From contig NZ_ASJB01000030.1 in NCBI RefSeq assembly GCF_000478275.1, positions 1 to 64,000 of the forward strand: a DNA stretch of 64,000 nucleotides, written 5' to 3'. The notes beneath the pieces are model-generated. The model had not been told where the DNA came from. It ran no database searches and saw only the letters and a list, made by a program, of their open reading frames with translations. Source of the DNA: Amycolatopsis orientalis DSM 40040 = KCTC 9412 (GTDB lineage Bacteria; Actinomycetota; Actinomycetes; Mycobacteriales; Pseudonocardiaceae). Positions 14,773-22,913 of this stretch are shown here, one piece after another; the first letter of the stretch is position 1, and every line of letters starts with the position of its first letter. Both the position numbers and the translations under genes were made by a program.

Positions 14773-16511
14773 CACGCATTAACCCTACGGGGTGGGCGGA
14801 TGGTCACATCGACCGTCCGCTCTTTTGCGTTATAGACCATCTCCAGCCCGATCTCGCCGTAGAGCTCCTGAAGTCTCCTCGGACTCGCGTTCCCGACCTG
14901 ACGTCCCAGCTCACCGAACGCGTCGACCATCGCTTCGAGTTCGGCTCTGCCGATCGACTCCTCAGCCGGAGCACGTGCCAGATCCTCCTCGGCGGCGTCG
15001 CGCTCCTCCTTCGCCCGGTTCAACGGTTCGATCAGCGCTCCAGGATCCGCACCCGCTTCGATCGCGTCCTGAAGTCTTGCGAGTCGGGTCTTGGCCTGCG
15101 AGAGGCGCCGTCGCGCTTCCTCGGATCGCTCCGGATTCACAGCGACCTCACCCGACACTCCGAGCATCGCGAGCACTGTCTTCTCGCGTTGCTGTGGTGA
15201 GAAGACCTGGCTGATGTACCCGTTGACCGGCTCGATGACGGCAGCCTCGGGCATGTACGCGTTCTTCGGGTGATCCGCGAGAGCCGGCGAGCCGGGTACG
15301 AGTGTCCGCGCCGCGCACCGGTAGTAGATCCGGCTCTGGCGGGGCGTCCCTTCCATCTTGCGTAGGCAGTGCCCGCACCGAACCCGGCCGCGGAACGCGT
15401 ACACCCACTTCGTGGCCCGCGGTCCACGCTCCAGCTTCCGGCGAGCAGCCAAGCCGCCCGCCGCCCGTGACCGCCTGAGCAACTGGACTTCAGTGAAATC
15501 CTCGACCGACACGATCTTGGGATGCGCAGGCTTACGCGAACGCACAACCCGATCCGGTGCCGCCCTGCGAAACCTGGTTACGTTGCCCGCAGCGACATCA
15601 TCCGGGTTCAGCAGCATCTCTTGCCGAGACCATCGGCCGAAGAACGCGTAGCCGGTGTACCGGGGGTTCTCCAGGATCGACCGGATCGTGCTTCCTTGCC
15701 AGCCGTCCGCGAGTCGATGGCGGTTCTGGTCCGGCCGCCGGGCGGATGGGCACGGCACGCCGTCGCGATTGAGCCCGTTCGCGATCGCCCGATCCCCCTT
15801 GCCGTTCAAGTACTCCTCGAAGATTCGCCGAACGACGTCAGCCGACTCGTCCGGCACCAGCACTCGCAGTCGAAAGCCTTCGGCGGCTTTCCTCGGATTC
15901 GGATGCGGGCCGGCATCGGTGACGACGTACCCGTACGGCGCTCGCCCTCCCTGGTGCCGCCCTTCGTTGAGCACCTGAGCGTCCATCGCCGCCCTCACAC
16001 GAGCCTGAACGTGCTGTCGCTCCGACTCACTCATCCCTCCGAGCACGCTCATGAGCATCTTGTGTGAAGGGTTCCGCGGGTCGAACCTCCCACCCAGTTC
16101 AGGAACCCACAGTTCGACCCCGTAGGCAGCGAATCGAGGCGCGATCAGAGAGAACTGGTTACCGAACCAGCACCGTGTTCCCTCACCGACCACAACCGCG
16201 TTCCAACTGCGCCGCGGCTCCTTCAGCTCGGCGAGTAGCCGCGAAGCCTCCCGTCGCCTTTCCCACGGCACCGAGCGAGACTGCCCGATGTCGAAGAACT
16301 CGGCTGCTATATGACCGCCCATCGGCTCGACGAACTTTCGAGCGTTACCGAGCTGCCAGCCAAGAGACGTCTCCGGGTCTTGGTTGTCCTCGGTCGAACA
16401 TCGACCGTAGAACGCGACAGCGCCGATCCCGTCGTCGACCGGCTCAACAGCCTGGACTCCCAAGATCTCGTCCAGCGTCGCCCACGGATCATTGATGAAA
16501 TCAGCCGTCAT
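14754..16511 (-). CDS. Large serine recombinase (element integrase)
   Basis: This 585-residue protein is a site-specific recombinase that integrates and excises the element. The catalytic domain opens with AVAFYGRCSTEDNQDPETSLGWQL, where the Ser of GRCS is the nucleophile, and contains SVLGGMSESERQHVQARVRAAMD, the usual E-helix motif. The recombinase domain (GRAPYGYVVTDAG, NPRYTGYAFFGRW) and a zinc ribbon (RVRCGHCLRKMEG with later YYRCAA) follow, then a coiled coil of about 80 residues (EEARRRLSQAKTRLARLQDA). The start overlaps the preceding small gene by 11 bases. Integration beside a tRNA is more typical of tyrosine integrases, so this pairing is unusual. The C-terminal five residues come from the tRNA antisense strand. 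Confidence 0.93.
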   Translation of the reverse strand: MTADFINDPWATLDEILGVQAVEPVDDGIGAVAFYGRCSTEDNQDPETSLGWQLGNARKFVEPMGGHIAAEFFDIGQSRSVPWERRREASRLLAELKEPRRSWNAVVVGEGTRCWFGNQFSLIAPRFAAYGVELWVPELGGRFDPRNPSHKMLMSVLGGMSESERQHVQARVRAAMDAQVLNEGRHQGGRAPYGYVVTDAGPHPNPRKAAEGFRLRVLVPDESADVVRRIFEEYLNGKGDRAIANGLNRDGVPCPSARRPDQNRHRLADGWQGSTIRSILENPRYTGYAFFGRWSRQEMLLNPDDVAAGNVTRFRRAAPDRVVRSRKPAHPKIVSVEDFTEVQLLRRSRAAGGLAARRKLERGPRATKWVYAFRGRVRCGHCLRKMEGTPRQSRIYYRCAARTLVPGSPALADHPKNAYMPEAAVIEPVNGYISQVFSPQQREKTVLAMLGVSGEVAVNPERSEEARRRLSQAKTRLARLQDAIEAGADPGALIEPLNRAKEERDAAEEDLARAPAEESIGRAELEAMVDAFGELGRQVGNASPRRLQELYGEIGLEMVYNAKERTVDVTIRPPRRVNACVRGGT

Positions 16512-16662
16512 GCTCGGCCCCCTCTGTCCGGTCTAGCAATTGAACCTCGCTCAGTTCGATCAAGATCGCCAGAAGTACACGAGCCGCAGCTGGCGTCACG
16601 TCGAACATCTCCCCTGGCAGAGTAACCTTAACTGGCTCTACGCTCGAAGAGCTCGCACTCAT
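16501..16662 (-). CDS. 53-residue protein translationally coupled between traB and the integrase
   Basis: A short frame opens with ATG 16662, overlapping the traB stop as ATGA, and ends with TGA 16501-16503, eleven bases inside the integrase start. It encodes a 53-residue acidic, mostly helical peptide: MSASSSSVEPVKVTLPGEMF, then PAAARVLLAILIELSEVQLL. No family was recognised. The double overlap with both flanking genes and the amphipathic helix make it a convincing gene. It could be a small partner or directionality protein for the integrase, but that is conjecture. Confidence 0.65.
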   Translation of the reverse strand: MSASSSSVEPVKVTLPGEMFDVTPAAARVLLAILIELSEVQLLDRTEGAEHDG

Positions 16663-18788
16663 GCGCGGCCGCCCTCGCCGCCGTTACCGTATCGCCTGGT
16701 CAGCTCGTCTATAGCACTCTTGATTTCAGCTGTTAGGTACCCGCGGACCTGCCGTGTCTCGCCGCTTTCGGTCGTGATCCGATCCCGCGTCGGCCGGCAT
16801 CCCGCCTCACTCATCTGCTGCGCGAGCGTCATCCGATCGATCTTCAACGCGTCCAAGAGCTCCGCAGTCGGCACGAACTCGCGCCCCTCCGGACCAAGGT
16901 CGTCGCCGAAGTAGTCGACGATCGATGCGAACGGTTCAGGCAACTCGCCAACCGCGTCACCGCCACCAGCTGAACCGATTTCCTTGACCACCGCAGCGTG
17001 GTCGAGCACTGGCGTCGCGTCCTGACCCGCCGCGTGCCCCGTCAACGTTCCGGCCGCTTCCCGCAGCGCCCGCCCCTGCTCGCAGATCGTTCGCCAGTCT
17101 TCGTTCGGCATGTAGTAGGTCCGGACGATCATCGCGAGCACATCGGCCCCGGCCGCGGTGTCACCGTCCGGACGCAGGATGCCCACGCCTTTGTGCGACG
17201 GCAGCAGGCGAGACGAATCGAACCCGCGCGTGTTCATCTGCTCGCCAAGCACGATGTTCGAGTCGCGCCAGTCCATCACTCGGAGCGCGAACCGCGAGCC
17301 GAGCACCGCACGTAAGCCGGACGGAATCGTCTTCGAGTCCGGCCGCTGCGTCGCCAGTACAAGCACGATCCCGGCGGCTGGCCCCTTCTTCGCCAACCAC
17401 GTCAGCAACTCGCCGACGTACTCGCCCGCCGTCAGCCTCTTCCCCTGCACCTCGATAGATGTGCGGTCCTCAAGCGGGACTTGGACCTCATCGATGAAGA
17501 TCGCCGTAATCGGCATGTTCAGCGCCTTGTCGCGAGACATCTCCGGCGTGACCTTCGACTCCGGGCACGTCAGGTCATCGAGATCCCGCATCCGCCGAAA
17601 CCTCGATTGAACCTCTGCGACCAGCTCGGCGAGCCAGCCGATGAGGGCCAGGACATGCTCGGATTCGTCGCCCGCCATGAACCGATGCGCGACCTTGCCG
17701 GCCGAGTCCCAGTCCTTGCCCGCCTTGAAGTCCGCGACGTACAGCCGCACCCACGCGTCCAAGATGAGTCCAGAAGCGGCGAGCCTCGTAGCGAATGTCT
17801 TGCCCTGTCGCGGAATCGCGCCCACAAGCAACGACGTCCACACCAGAGGGAGATCGATCCGTCGATCCCGCGCGTCTCGCCCGAAGGGAACCGGACGCCA
17901 CGCATCCCACTGGGCCGCCCCGAGTAGTGGCGTCCGTAGCGGAGGCGACGCGTATGGGTCTTCGTCGGCAACCCACATCGAGACCCGACCAGCGTGACCG
18001 CCGTTGCCTCGGACGCGTTCCACGATGAGCTGCACCTCATCGACCGCCAAGGCGGACGCGAGCGCGTCCCGGTTCTTCACGACATCCGCAGCCTTGCGGG
18101 TGGCGGGCAGGTCGACCGTGACGGCCCAGCCATCACCGACCCGAGTTGCCCGCTCGACCAACCTCAGCGACTCGTCCTTGCCAATGAGCTTCGCATCCCG
18201 AAACGCGTCCACCAGCACCTGCGGGTCCATCGTCCAGGTCAGTGTGCGCGGACCTGCGAGCGCAGGTTTCCGTCCCGGACTCCCGTCCTTACGCCGACCG
18301 AGAATCGCTAAGGCGATCGACCCACCAGCCCCCGCGATCCACAGTGGATCGGCTCCGTACAGGAGATCCACCATCGCGACCACCAGAGCAACGACGGCGA
18401 GAACCAAGCCCGTGACTTTCCAGCGGAACAGCGTGAGCCCGCGGATCTCTGTGAACTTGTCGGCCAGCTTCTCGGACTCCTCTGCCGCAGCCCTATAGTC
18501 CCGCACCGTCACCCAGCCACGCCACCAACGCGCGCCAGCCACTCCCCCTCGGACAACCGCCCCGAGGAAGCGCACGGGCGACATGACCAGCCAGGCAACC
18601 GCGTCCTTTGCGGCCTGAACCGCTTGCGGTTTGTTCTTGAGCCACAACGGCACGCGCCGCGAATGCAGCCACCACATCGCCAGCCGGTTGCGACGTGCGC
18701 GCCGACGTGGTTGCGGCAACGTGTCATCGACCAGCTCGCCATCCAGGACTGGATCTGCCTTCACTGGTAGTGCGCCCGACTTAGTCAT
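16659..18788 (-). CDS. traB: TraB-like FtsK/SpoIIIE DNA translocase (conjugation)
   Basis: This 709-residue membrane-anchored ATPase probably drives transfer of double-stranded DNA between mycelia, the hallmark of AICE conjugation. Basic N-terminal residues lead to a hydrophobic hairpin (VTGLVLAVVALVVAMVDLLYG, then LWIAGAGGSIALAIL). The motor domain has Walker A LLVGAIPRQGKTFATRL, Walker B AIFIDEVQV and the FtsK-type AGIVLVLATQRPDSKTIPSGLR. A C-terminal helix-turn-helix-like segment (TAELLDALKIDRMTLAQQMSEAG) may recognise clt repeats. ATG 18788 was chosen because it overlaps the preceding stop by eight bases; upstream residues are shadow of the previous gene. Confidence 0.92.
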   Translation of the reverse strand: MTKSGALPVKADPVLDGELVDDTLPQPRRRARRNRLAMWWLHSRRVPLWLKNKPQAVQAAKDAVAWLVMSPVRFLGAVVRGGVAGARWWRGWVTVRDYRAAAEESEKLADKFTEIRGLTLFRWKVTGLVLAVVALVVAMVDLLYGADPLWIAGAGGSIALAILGRRKDGSPGRKPALAGPRTLTWTMDPQVLVDAFRDAKLIGKDESLRLVERATRVGDGWAVTVDLPATRKAADVVKNRDALASALAVDEVQLIVERVRGNGGHAGRVSMWVADEDPYASPPLRTPLLGAAQWDAWRPVPFGRDARDRRIDLPLVWTSLLVGAIPRQGKTFATRLAASGLILDAWVRLYVADFKAGKDWDSAGKVAHRFMAGDESEHVLALIGWLAELVAEVQSRFRRMRDLDDLTCPESKVTPEMSRDKALNMPITAIFIDEVQVPLEDRTSIEVQGKRLTAGEYVGELLTWLAKKGPAAGIVLVLATQRPDSKTIPSGLRAVLGSRFALRVMDWRDSNIVLGEQMNTRGFDSSRLLPSHKGVGILRPDGDTAAGADVLAMIVRTYYMPNEDWRTICEQGRALREAAGTLTGHAAGQDATPVLDHAAVVKEIGSAGGGDAVGELPEPFASIVDYFGDDLGPEGREFVPTAELLDALKIDRMTLAQQMSEAGCRPTRDRITTESGETRQVRGYLTAEIKSAIDELTRRYGNGGEGGRA

Positions 18789-19482
18789 CGGCCACCTCCG
18801 CGCGCAACGCACGCGCCAACCGCGGCGACAACCCGCGCGAGCATCCGGTCGCCTGCCGAATCCACGCCGGCGTGACGTCGACATCGGGTGTCCAGCGTCG
18901 CCGAGCGTCGGCCAGGTAGTCGGCGAACAGCTTCCGGCGCCCGGCGTTCATGGACTCGCCCTGAACACCTCGCCGTTCACCGGCAGCCACGATGGCAGCA
19001 TCGGTCAGCTTGTCGCGCAGATCAGTGATCGCCTCGACCGCGGCGAAGACGACCAGCGGAGGCACCGAGTGCAGGACGATCGCCGCTGGATCTCCATTCG
19101 CATAAGACGTCCACGTGTTCATGACGTAGGTAGCGGCGAGCGTGAACCACTTCGCCCGCCGAACCCATCCACCGGTGCGAACCTGGTACCGGGCAGTCAC
19201 CTGCTCCGCGCGAAGGATCGCTAGCAGTACGAGAGACACCGTCGGGTCCAGGACCCACGCAGCCAGCCACGGCAGCGACCACGGCCTGGTCCCAGCCGAG
19301 GCGAAGGTCTGAACGTTCGTCATCGTGAAGGCCAGCCCGAGCACAATCCCCGTCCAGCACATCCAGTCGACCTGCCGACGTACCCGTTCTATCCGGAGCG
19401 CCACGACGTCCGGATCGGTCTCGTACGCCCGCACCTCCGCGGCTTCGGCAGCGTCCTGGGCCAGCCGTTGCGCCCGCGTCAT
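18781..19482 (-). CDS. DUF2637 membrane protein (SpdB-like)
   Basis: This 233-residue protein starts at ATG 19482, overlapping the previous stop as ATGA. A charged helix (TRAQRLAQDAAEAAEVRAYE) precedes four hydrophobic segments, including WMCWTGIVLGLAFTMTNV, LAAWVLDPTVSLVLLAILRA, WFTLAATYVMNTWTSYANG and VLHSVPPLVVFAAVEAITDL. These match the DUF2637 family found next to TraB in actinomycete conjugative elements, where Spd proteins support intramycelial spread. A basic cytoplasmic tail (LADARRRWTPDVDVTPAWIRQATGCSRGLSPRLARALRAE) resembles a DNA-binding winged helix. Role inferred from context. Confidence 0.85.
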   Translation of the reverse strand: MTRAQRLAQDAAEAAEVRAYETDPDVVALRIERVRRQVDWMCWTGIVLGLAFTMTNVQTFASAGTRPWSLPWLAAWVLDPTVSLVLLAILRAEQVTARYQVRTGGWVRRAKWFTLAATYVMNTWTSYANGDPAAIVLHSVPPLVVFAAVEAITDLRDKLTDAAIVAAGERRGVQGESMNAGRRKLFADYLADARRRWTPDVDVTPAWIRQATGCSRGLSPRLARALRAEVADD

Positions 19483-19808
19483 CGACGACCAACCCGCTTC
19501 GAGGTGTCGACGGTCGTCACGGTCATAGCGCGAGTCAGCGCATGAGATGCGAACAGCGCGGGTAGTCCGAGTACCACGAGCCGCAGCCAAGTGCTGCTCG
19601 GATGCGAGATGACGACCCACTGAACAGCCACGATCAACCCAGCGTTGAAGAGAACGCGGCCAGCCAAGGAGACCAGGCGTGCTCCACTTCGCGTCTTCTC
19701 GGCCGCGGCCTTCGCCCGGCGAGCACCGGCCCGCCAAACCCAGAACAGCACCACCAGCACGCCTACTCCAGCGAGTATCTGCGTTGGCGTCAAAGTGAGG
19801 CCACTCAT
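19479..19808 (-). CDS. Small conjugation-operon membrane protein
   Basis: This 109-residue protein has one N-terminal membrane span (ILAGVGVLVVLFWVWRAG), a short basic loop (ARRAKAAAEKTRSGAR) and one or two further spans (AGRVLFNAGLIVAVQWVVIS, LRLVVLGLPALFASHAL). It overlaps both neighbours by four bases, so it is expressed in step with WhiB and DUF2637 proteins. No family name was recognised, but small membrane proteins at this position are usual in AICE transfer operons (Spd-type). Confidence 0.8.
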   Translation of the reverse strand: MSGLTLTPTQILAGVGVLVVLFWVWRAGARRAKAAAEKTRSGARLVSLAGRVLFNAGLIVAVQWVVISHPSSTWLRLVVLGLPALFASHALTRAMTVTTVDTSKRVGRR

Positions 19809-20140
19809 CGCGCACCTCGCTCGACCCGTTCACCGCGCCGAAGCCAGTGCGGATGAAGCTCCCGGCGATCGTCGTCGGTCATCCCGCCCCAGACACCAGC
19901 CGTGTCCGCCCCGGCAGTGCGCAACTCCAGTTCCAGACACTCATCCCGGACCGGACATCCTCCGCACAGTCGGTCGGCGAGCTGCTGATCGGTCTGCGCC
20001 GACGGAGGTTCGCCCTCCGCCGATGGCCACATGCAGACCCCTTCACTGGTGACGATGGCGGTCAGGACGTCCGAGGAAGTCCACCGCAGGCGGTCCAGCC
20101 GCCACGCGATCCCGATCAGCCGGAGGTCATCGACGTGCAT
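19805..20140 (-). CDS. WhiB-like iron-sulfur transcription regulator
   Basis: This 111-residue protein carries the WhiB signature: Cys36 (GVCMWPS), Cys59, Cys62 and Cys68 in RLCGGCPVRDECLE for a 4Fe-4S cluster, the GVWGG turn at 82-86 and a basic C-terminus (HPHWLRRGERVERG). WhiB proteins bind sigma factor region 4 and alter promoter choice. Being the second gene of the element's transfer operon, it probably controls element functions rather than development. It overlaps the Xis-like gene at its start by 25 bases; a later internal start is possible but no better one is seen. Confidence 0.9.
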   Translation of the reverse strand: MHVDDLRLIGIAWRLDRLRWTSSDVLTAIVTSEGVCMWPSAEGEPPSAQTDQQLADRLCGGCPVRDECLELELRTAGADTAGVWGGMTDDDRRELHPHWLRRGERVERGAR

Positions 20141-20340
20141 GCCGCACCTCCGTCCTGCTTCGCGGCACCGAGCAACCGAGCGAGTTCGGTCGACGACATC
20201 CGCAGACCGGACCTGGTGCGAACGGCCCTGAGCTCCCCGGTGCGGATCGCCCGACTGACCGCCGGACGGGAAACGCCCAGAATCCAGGCGGCCTGCTGAA
20301 TGGTGTGGAAAGTCATTTGCGAGTTCATAAGAAAGACCAA
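20116..20340 (-). CDS. Excisionase-like helix-turn-helix protein
   Basis: A 74-residue (or 66-residue, from ATG 20316) DNA-binding protein of the MerR/excisionase HTH_17 type: FHTIQQAAWILGVSRPAVSR, then AIRTGELRAVRTRSGLRMS and a TELARLLG helix. Such proteins serve as recombination directionality factors or small regulators in actinomycete elements. It is the first gene of the leftward transfer operon. The start is uncertain among three ATGs (20340, 20328, 20316). Repeated 12-mers lie just upstream. Confidence 0.82.
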   Translation of the reverse strand: MVFLMNSQMTFHTIQQAAWILGVSRPAVSRAIRTGELRAVRTRSGLRMSSTELARLLGAAKQDGGAACTSMTSG

Positions 20341-20342
20341 TC

Positions 20343-20374
20343 TGATGATTTCAAGACTATGTTGTTGATTTCAG
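20343..20374. promoter_or_regulatory. Paired 12-mer repeats upstream of the transfer operon
   Basis: TGATGATTTCAA (20343-20354) is followed at a 20-bp period by TGTTGATTTCAG (20363-20374). The first 12-mer recurs exactly at 24505-24516, in front of another leftmost gene of the element. Two-turn spacing and recurrence point to an element-encoded regulator. Confidence 0.5.
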
Positions 20375-20484
20375 CGCTTCGAAAGACGCGTTCGTCCGAC
20401 GCGCCGCTGCTAATGCGCTAGGCGACGCGATAAAAGCTCGATGAGCCGCTAATCTCAGCGCCGAGGCGGAGCGCGGAGGGATAC

Positions 20485-20865
20485 GTGTCGGAAGACTGGG
20501 CGGCAGTCGCGAAGGCGATCAACATGCGCGTCAGCGAACTCGGCTGGCGGCAGCGCGAGCTTGCTGAGCGGTCGCATGTGTCGCAGGCGATCGTGCGCGA
20601 GTTGCAGCACCACACCGTGGAGCGTCGCCGGAGCGCCCGCACGCTCGAAGCCCTGTCGACGACGTTGGGCTGGCACCCACAGCATCTGTTGGCAGTTCTG
20701 CAAAATCGCACTCCGCCGCACCCGGACGAGCCGGCCGACGATGGGCATGACCTCTGGCCCAGACTGGACGCACTCGAACAGCGACTGGCTGAGCTCACTG
20801 AGCGTCTCGAAGACGTTCAGTCGAACCTCGCGATCGTGGTCGAGCATGTCCGCTCGAAGCGTTGA
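20485..20865 (+). CDS. XRE-type helix-turn-helix protein with C-terminal coiled coil
   Basis: A GTG start at 20485 follows GGAGGG and gives 126 residues. Residues 8-60 are a lambda-repressor-like helix-turn-helix (RVSELGWRQRELAERSHVSQAIVRELQ). Residues 85-120 form a heptad-repeat coiled coil (LWPRLDALEQRLAELTERLEDVQSNL) for dimerisation. It is divergent from the transfer operon and so is a good candidate for the regulator that binds the 12-mer repeats. No ligand domain. Confidence 0.82.
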   Translation: MSEDWAAVAKAINMRVSELGWRQRELAERSHVSQAIVRELQHHTVERRRSARTLEALSTTLGWHPQHLLAVLQNRTPPHPDEPADDGHDLWPRLDALEQRLAELTERLEDVQSNLAIVVEHVRSKR

Positions 20866-20960
20866 GGGCGGGCGATTCGGGCTGGTGATCCAGGTGATTT
20901 CCATACCTAGAATTCAAGGCCGAATCGGCGCAAGATCCCATGCACAACCAGTGCGGAAGC

Positions 20961-20993
20961 ACTGCACAATCACTGCATATCCGCTGCATATCG
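20961..20993 (+). repeat. Three tandem 11-bp iterons before the first HTH/Nudix-like gene
   Basis: ACTGCACAATC, ACTGCATATCC and GCTGCATATCG run head to tail at an 11-bp period, close to one helical turn. They end 16 bases before the ATG at 21010. This could be an operator array, or a small replication or transfer site, since element replication genes were not found. Confidence 0.5.
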
Positions 20994-21009
20994 GCTTTTC
21001 GGTGCACCG

Positions 21010-22566
21010 ATGAGCCGAGCCAACGAATGGACCGGTCGATCAGCGTCGGCACTTCAAGCCGCACTGAGATTGAGCAATGAGCGGTTCGCCGAGAAGCTGG
21101 GCGTCGCCGCACGCACCGTGGCGTCATGGCGCAAGAAGCCGGACCTGGTCCAGCAGTCCGAGATGCAACAGGTGCTCGACACCGCGTTTGAGCAAGCGTC
21201 GGAGGCGGAGCGTGCGCGCTTCGCCGAGCTGGTCGGCGAGGCGCCCGCCGCTCAGGCGGTATCGGGCATCACCGAGGACGAGCGGCTTACAACTGATCCA
21301 CACATCGGGGCAGCTCTCGAATGGCTCGACCGCTCAGCCCGCTGGTCTCCCGGCACAGCTCGCCACGCGGTCGCTGCGCGCGTCGCCGACGTGACCGTCC
21401 AAGACCTCCACAACCGCGGAACCCGACGGAGTTGGGTGAGCCAGCGGGAGGTCGTCGACGCTCTTCGCCAGTACTACGGGCATCAAATCGAGAATCACGG
21501 TCTGTACGGCGGGCGAATCGGCGCTGACACTGTGAACACCAGCGTCCTGACCTGCGTCGATTGGCTGGATGTGGCCTGCGAGCTGCGGCCAGAGCAAGAG
21601 CGGTTCACGGCGACGAGTACCCGGCCGGACGCGAGCCTCGAGCTCGATGAACGCGCGGCGAGTCTCGCCGTTCAGCGCCTGGCGGAGACGCTGGCCATGA
21701 ACACCCGGCTCGTGAACAGTCCGATCTACCGCCTGCTCGGCACGGACATCCGCAAACACCAGCTCGGCGGCTCGTTCGGCGTCACTCACTTCGCGCACTA
21801 CGCGCTGACGATGGACCTGCTCGAAGGCGAACTCATGGACGCCATCGCGGCCGGCTCATCGTCTATGCCACTTCGCGACCGACACCTACCTGATCTTCGA
21901 TCGGTGCTCGAAGTCGCCAACCGGCTTTGCGCGGGAGGCGTACTCGCACTCACCGCCATCGCGCGCCCGGCTGATCCGTACCGGGGCGATGCCGATTACC
22001 TGCTGCTCGTCCAGGAACGTTCAGGCCATGTTCTGAACGCCGCGCGACGGCTCGCAGTGATCCCGAAGGGCTTCCACCAGCCACTGACCGACGTCCGCCG
22101 GGACGCTCAGGTGGGCGCGACGCTCCGGCGAGAGCTGGAAGAGGAGCTGTTCGGACGCCCGGACATCGACAACACGCTCGGGGAGATGTTGACAGCGGAT
22201 CCCATGCACCCGGCACGCCACTCCGAACCGATGCGCTGGCTGACCGAGCAACCAGGGCGGCTGCGGATGGAGTCGACAGGTTTCGGCCTGAACCTGGTCA
22301 GCGGAAACTACGAATTCGCCAGCCTGATCGTCATCGATGACGAAGAGTTCTGGCAACGCTACGGCGGCATGGTCGAAGCGAACTGGGAATCAGCGACACT
22401 TCGCCAGTATTCAACGACCGATACAGATCTCGTCACCGAGCTACTGAGTGATGTAGCGTGGAGCAATGAGGGACTCTTCGCGATGCTGCAAGGTCTAAGG
22501 CGCCTGGCGGAAATCGGAGGAGAACGCGTGAAGTTGCCGCCGATCGAATGGGAGCTCAGCAAGTGA
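21010..22566 (+). CDS. HTH protein with Nudix-like C-terminal domain
   Basis: This 518-residue protein starts with an XRE-like helix-turn-helix (LSNERFAEKLGVAARTVASWRK). A long middle domain follows (ALEWLDRSARWSPGTARHAV onward). The C-terminal domain resembles Nudix hydrolases: LTAIARPADPYRGDADYLLLVQE, then GATLRRELEEELFG, close to the Nudix REUxEExGU helix. Its acidic residues are kept but the glycine is shifted by one. An almost co-linear paralogue faces it at 22.9-24.4 kb. The following cupin gene overlaps its stop as GTGA. Nudix genes are common in AICE regulation (pSAM2-type), so a regulatory role acting on a nucleotide signal is a reasonable inference. Confidence 0.75.
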   Translation: MSRANEWTGRSASALQAALRLSNERFAEKLGVAARTVASWRKKPDLVQQSEMQQVLDTAFEQASEAERARFAELVGEAPAAQAVSGITEDERLTTDPHIGAALEWLDRSARWSPGTARHAVAARVADVTVQDLHNRGTRRSWVSQREVVDALRQYYGHQIENHGLYGGRIGADTVNTSVLTCVDWLDVACELRPEQERFTATSTRPDASLELDERAASLAVQRLAETLAMNTRLVNSPIYRLLGTDIRKHQLGGSFGVTHFAHYALTMDLLEGELMDAIAAGSSSMPLRDRHLPDLRSVLEVANRLCAGGVLALTAIARPADPYRGDADYLLLVQERSGHVLNAARRLAVIPKGFHQPLTDVRRDAQVGATLRRELEEELFGRPDIDNTLGEMLTADPMHPARHSEPMRWLTEQPGRLRMESTGFGLNLVSGNYEFASLIVIDDEEFWQRYGGMVEANWESATLRQYSTTDTDLVTELLSDVAWSNEGLFAMLQGLRRLAEIGGERVKLPPIEWELSK

Positions 22567-22913
22567 GCGACGGCTGGACCGCCGGAAACGCCAACGAAGA
22601 CGCAGCTGACACCCGCAGCTGGTTGGTCGGGCACTTCATCGACCCGTCCCAGGGCGTACGGTCGTCGAAAGACGTAGAAGTCAAGTGGGCCAACCATCCT
22701 GCTGGTGACAAGCGGCCAGAGTGGACGTCCGATGATCAGCGGACCACCCTCGTGCTGCTCATCTCCGGCGAGTTCCGCATCGATGTCACCGGCGGCGGCA
22801 AGACCATGACCCGGCAAGGCGACTACGTCATGTGGGGGCCAGGAGTCGACCATTCATGGGAAGCAATTGCGGACTCGGTTGTCATGACCGTGCGCTGGCC
22901 CTCAGCGACATAG
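22563..22913 (+). CDS. Small cupin-domain protein
   Basis: This 116-residue protein begins at a GTG that overlaps the previous stop by four bases. The C-terminal 60 residues are a single-domain cupin: TTLVLLISGEFRIDV, then TRQGDYVMWGPGVDHSWEAI and VVMTVRW, with the conserved G(D)Y..PG..H turn. Only one His of the metal set is clear, so metal binding is uncertain. Residues 1-45 hold a short helix and SSKDVEVKWANHPAGDKRPEW. Coupling to the HTH/Nudix-like gene suggests that the two act together. It overlaps the converging paralogue by 12 bases. Confidence 0.78.
   Translation: MSDGWTAGNANEDAADTRSWLVGHFIDPSQGVRSSKDVEVKWANHPAGDKRPEWTSDDQRTTLVLLISGEFRIDVTGGGKTMTRQGDYVMWGPGVDHSWEAIADSVVMTVRWPSAT

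Noticed and set aside
22563..22913. Toxin-antitoxin reading of the cupin and its neighbour
   Set aside because: The cupin turn is clear and the coupled gene is a 518-residue HTH/Nudix-like protein, not an antitoxin-sized partner.
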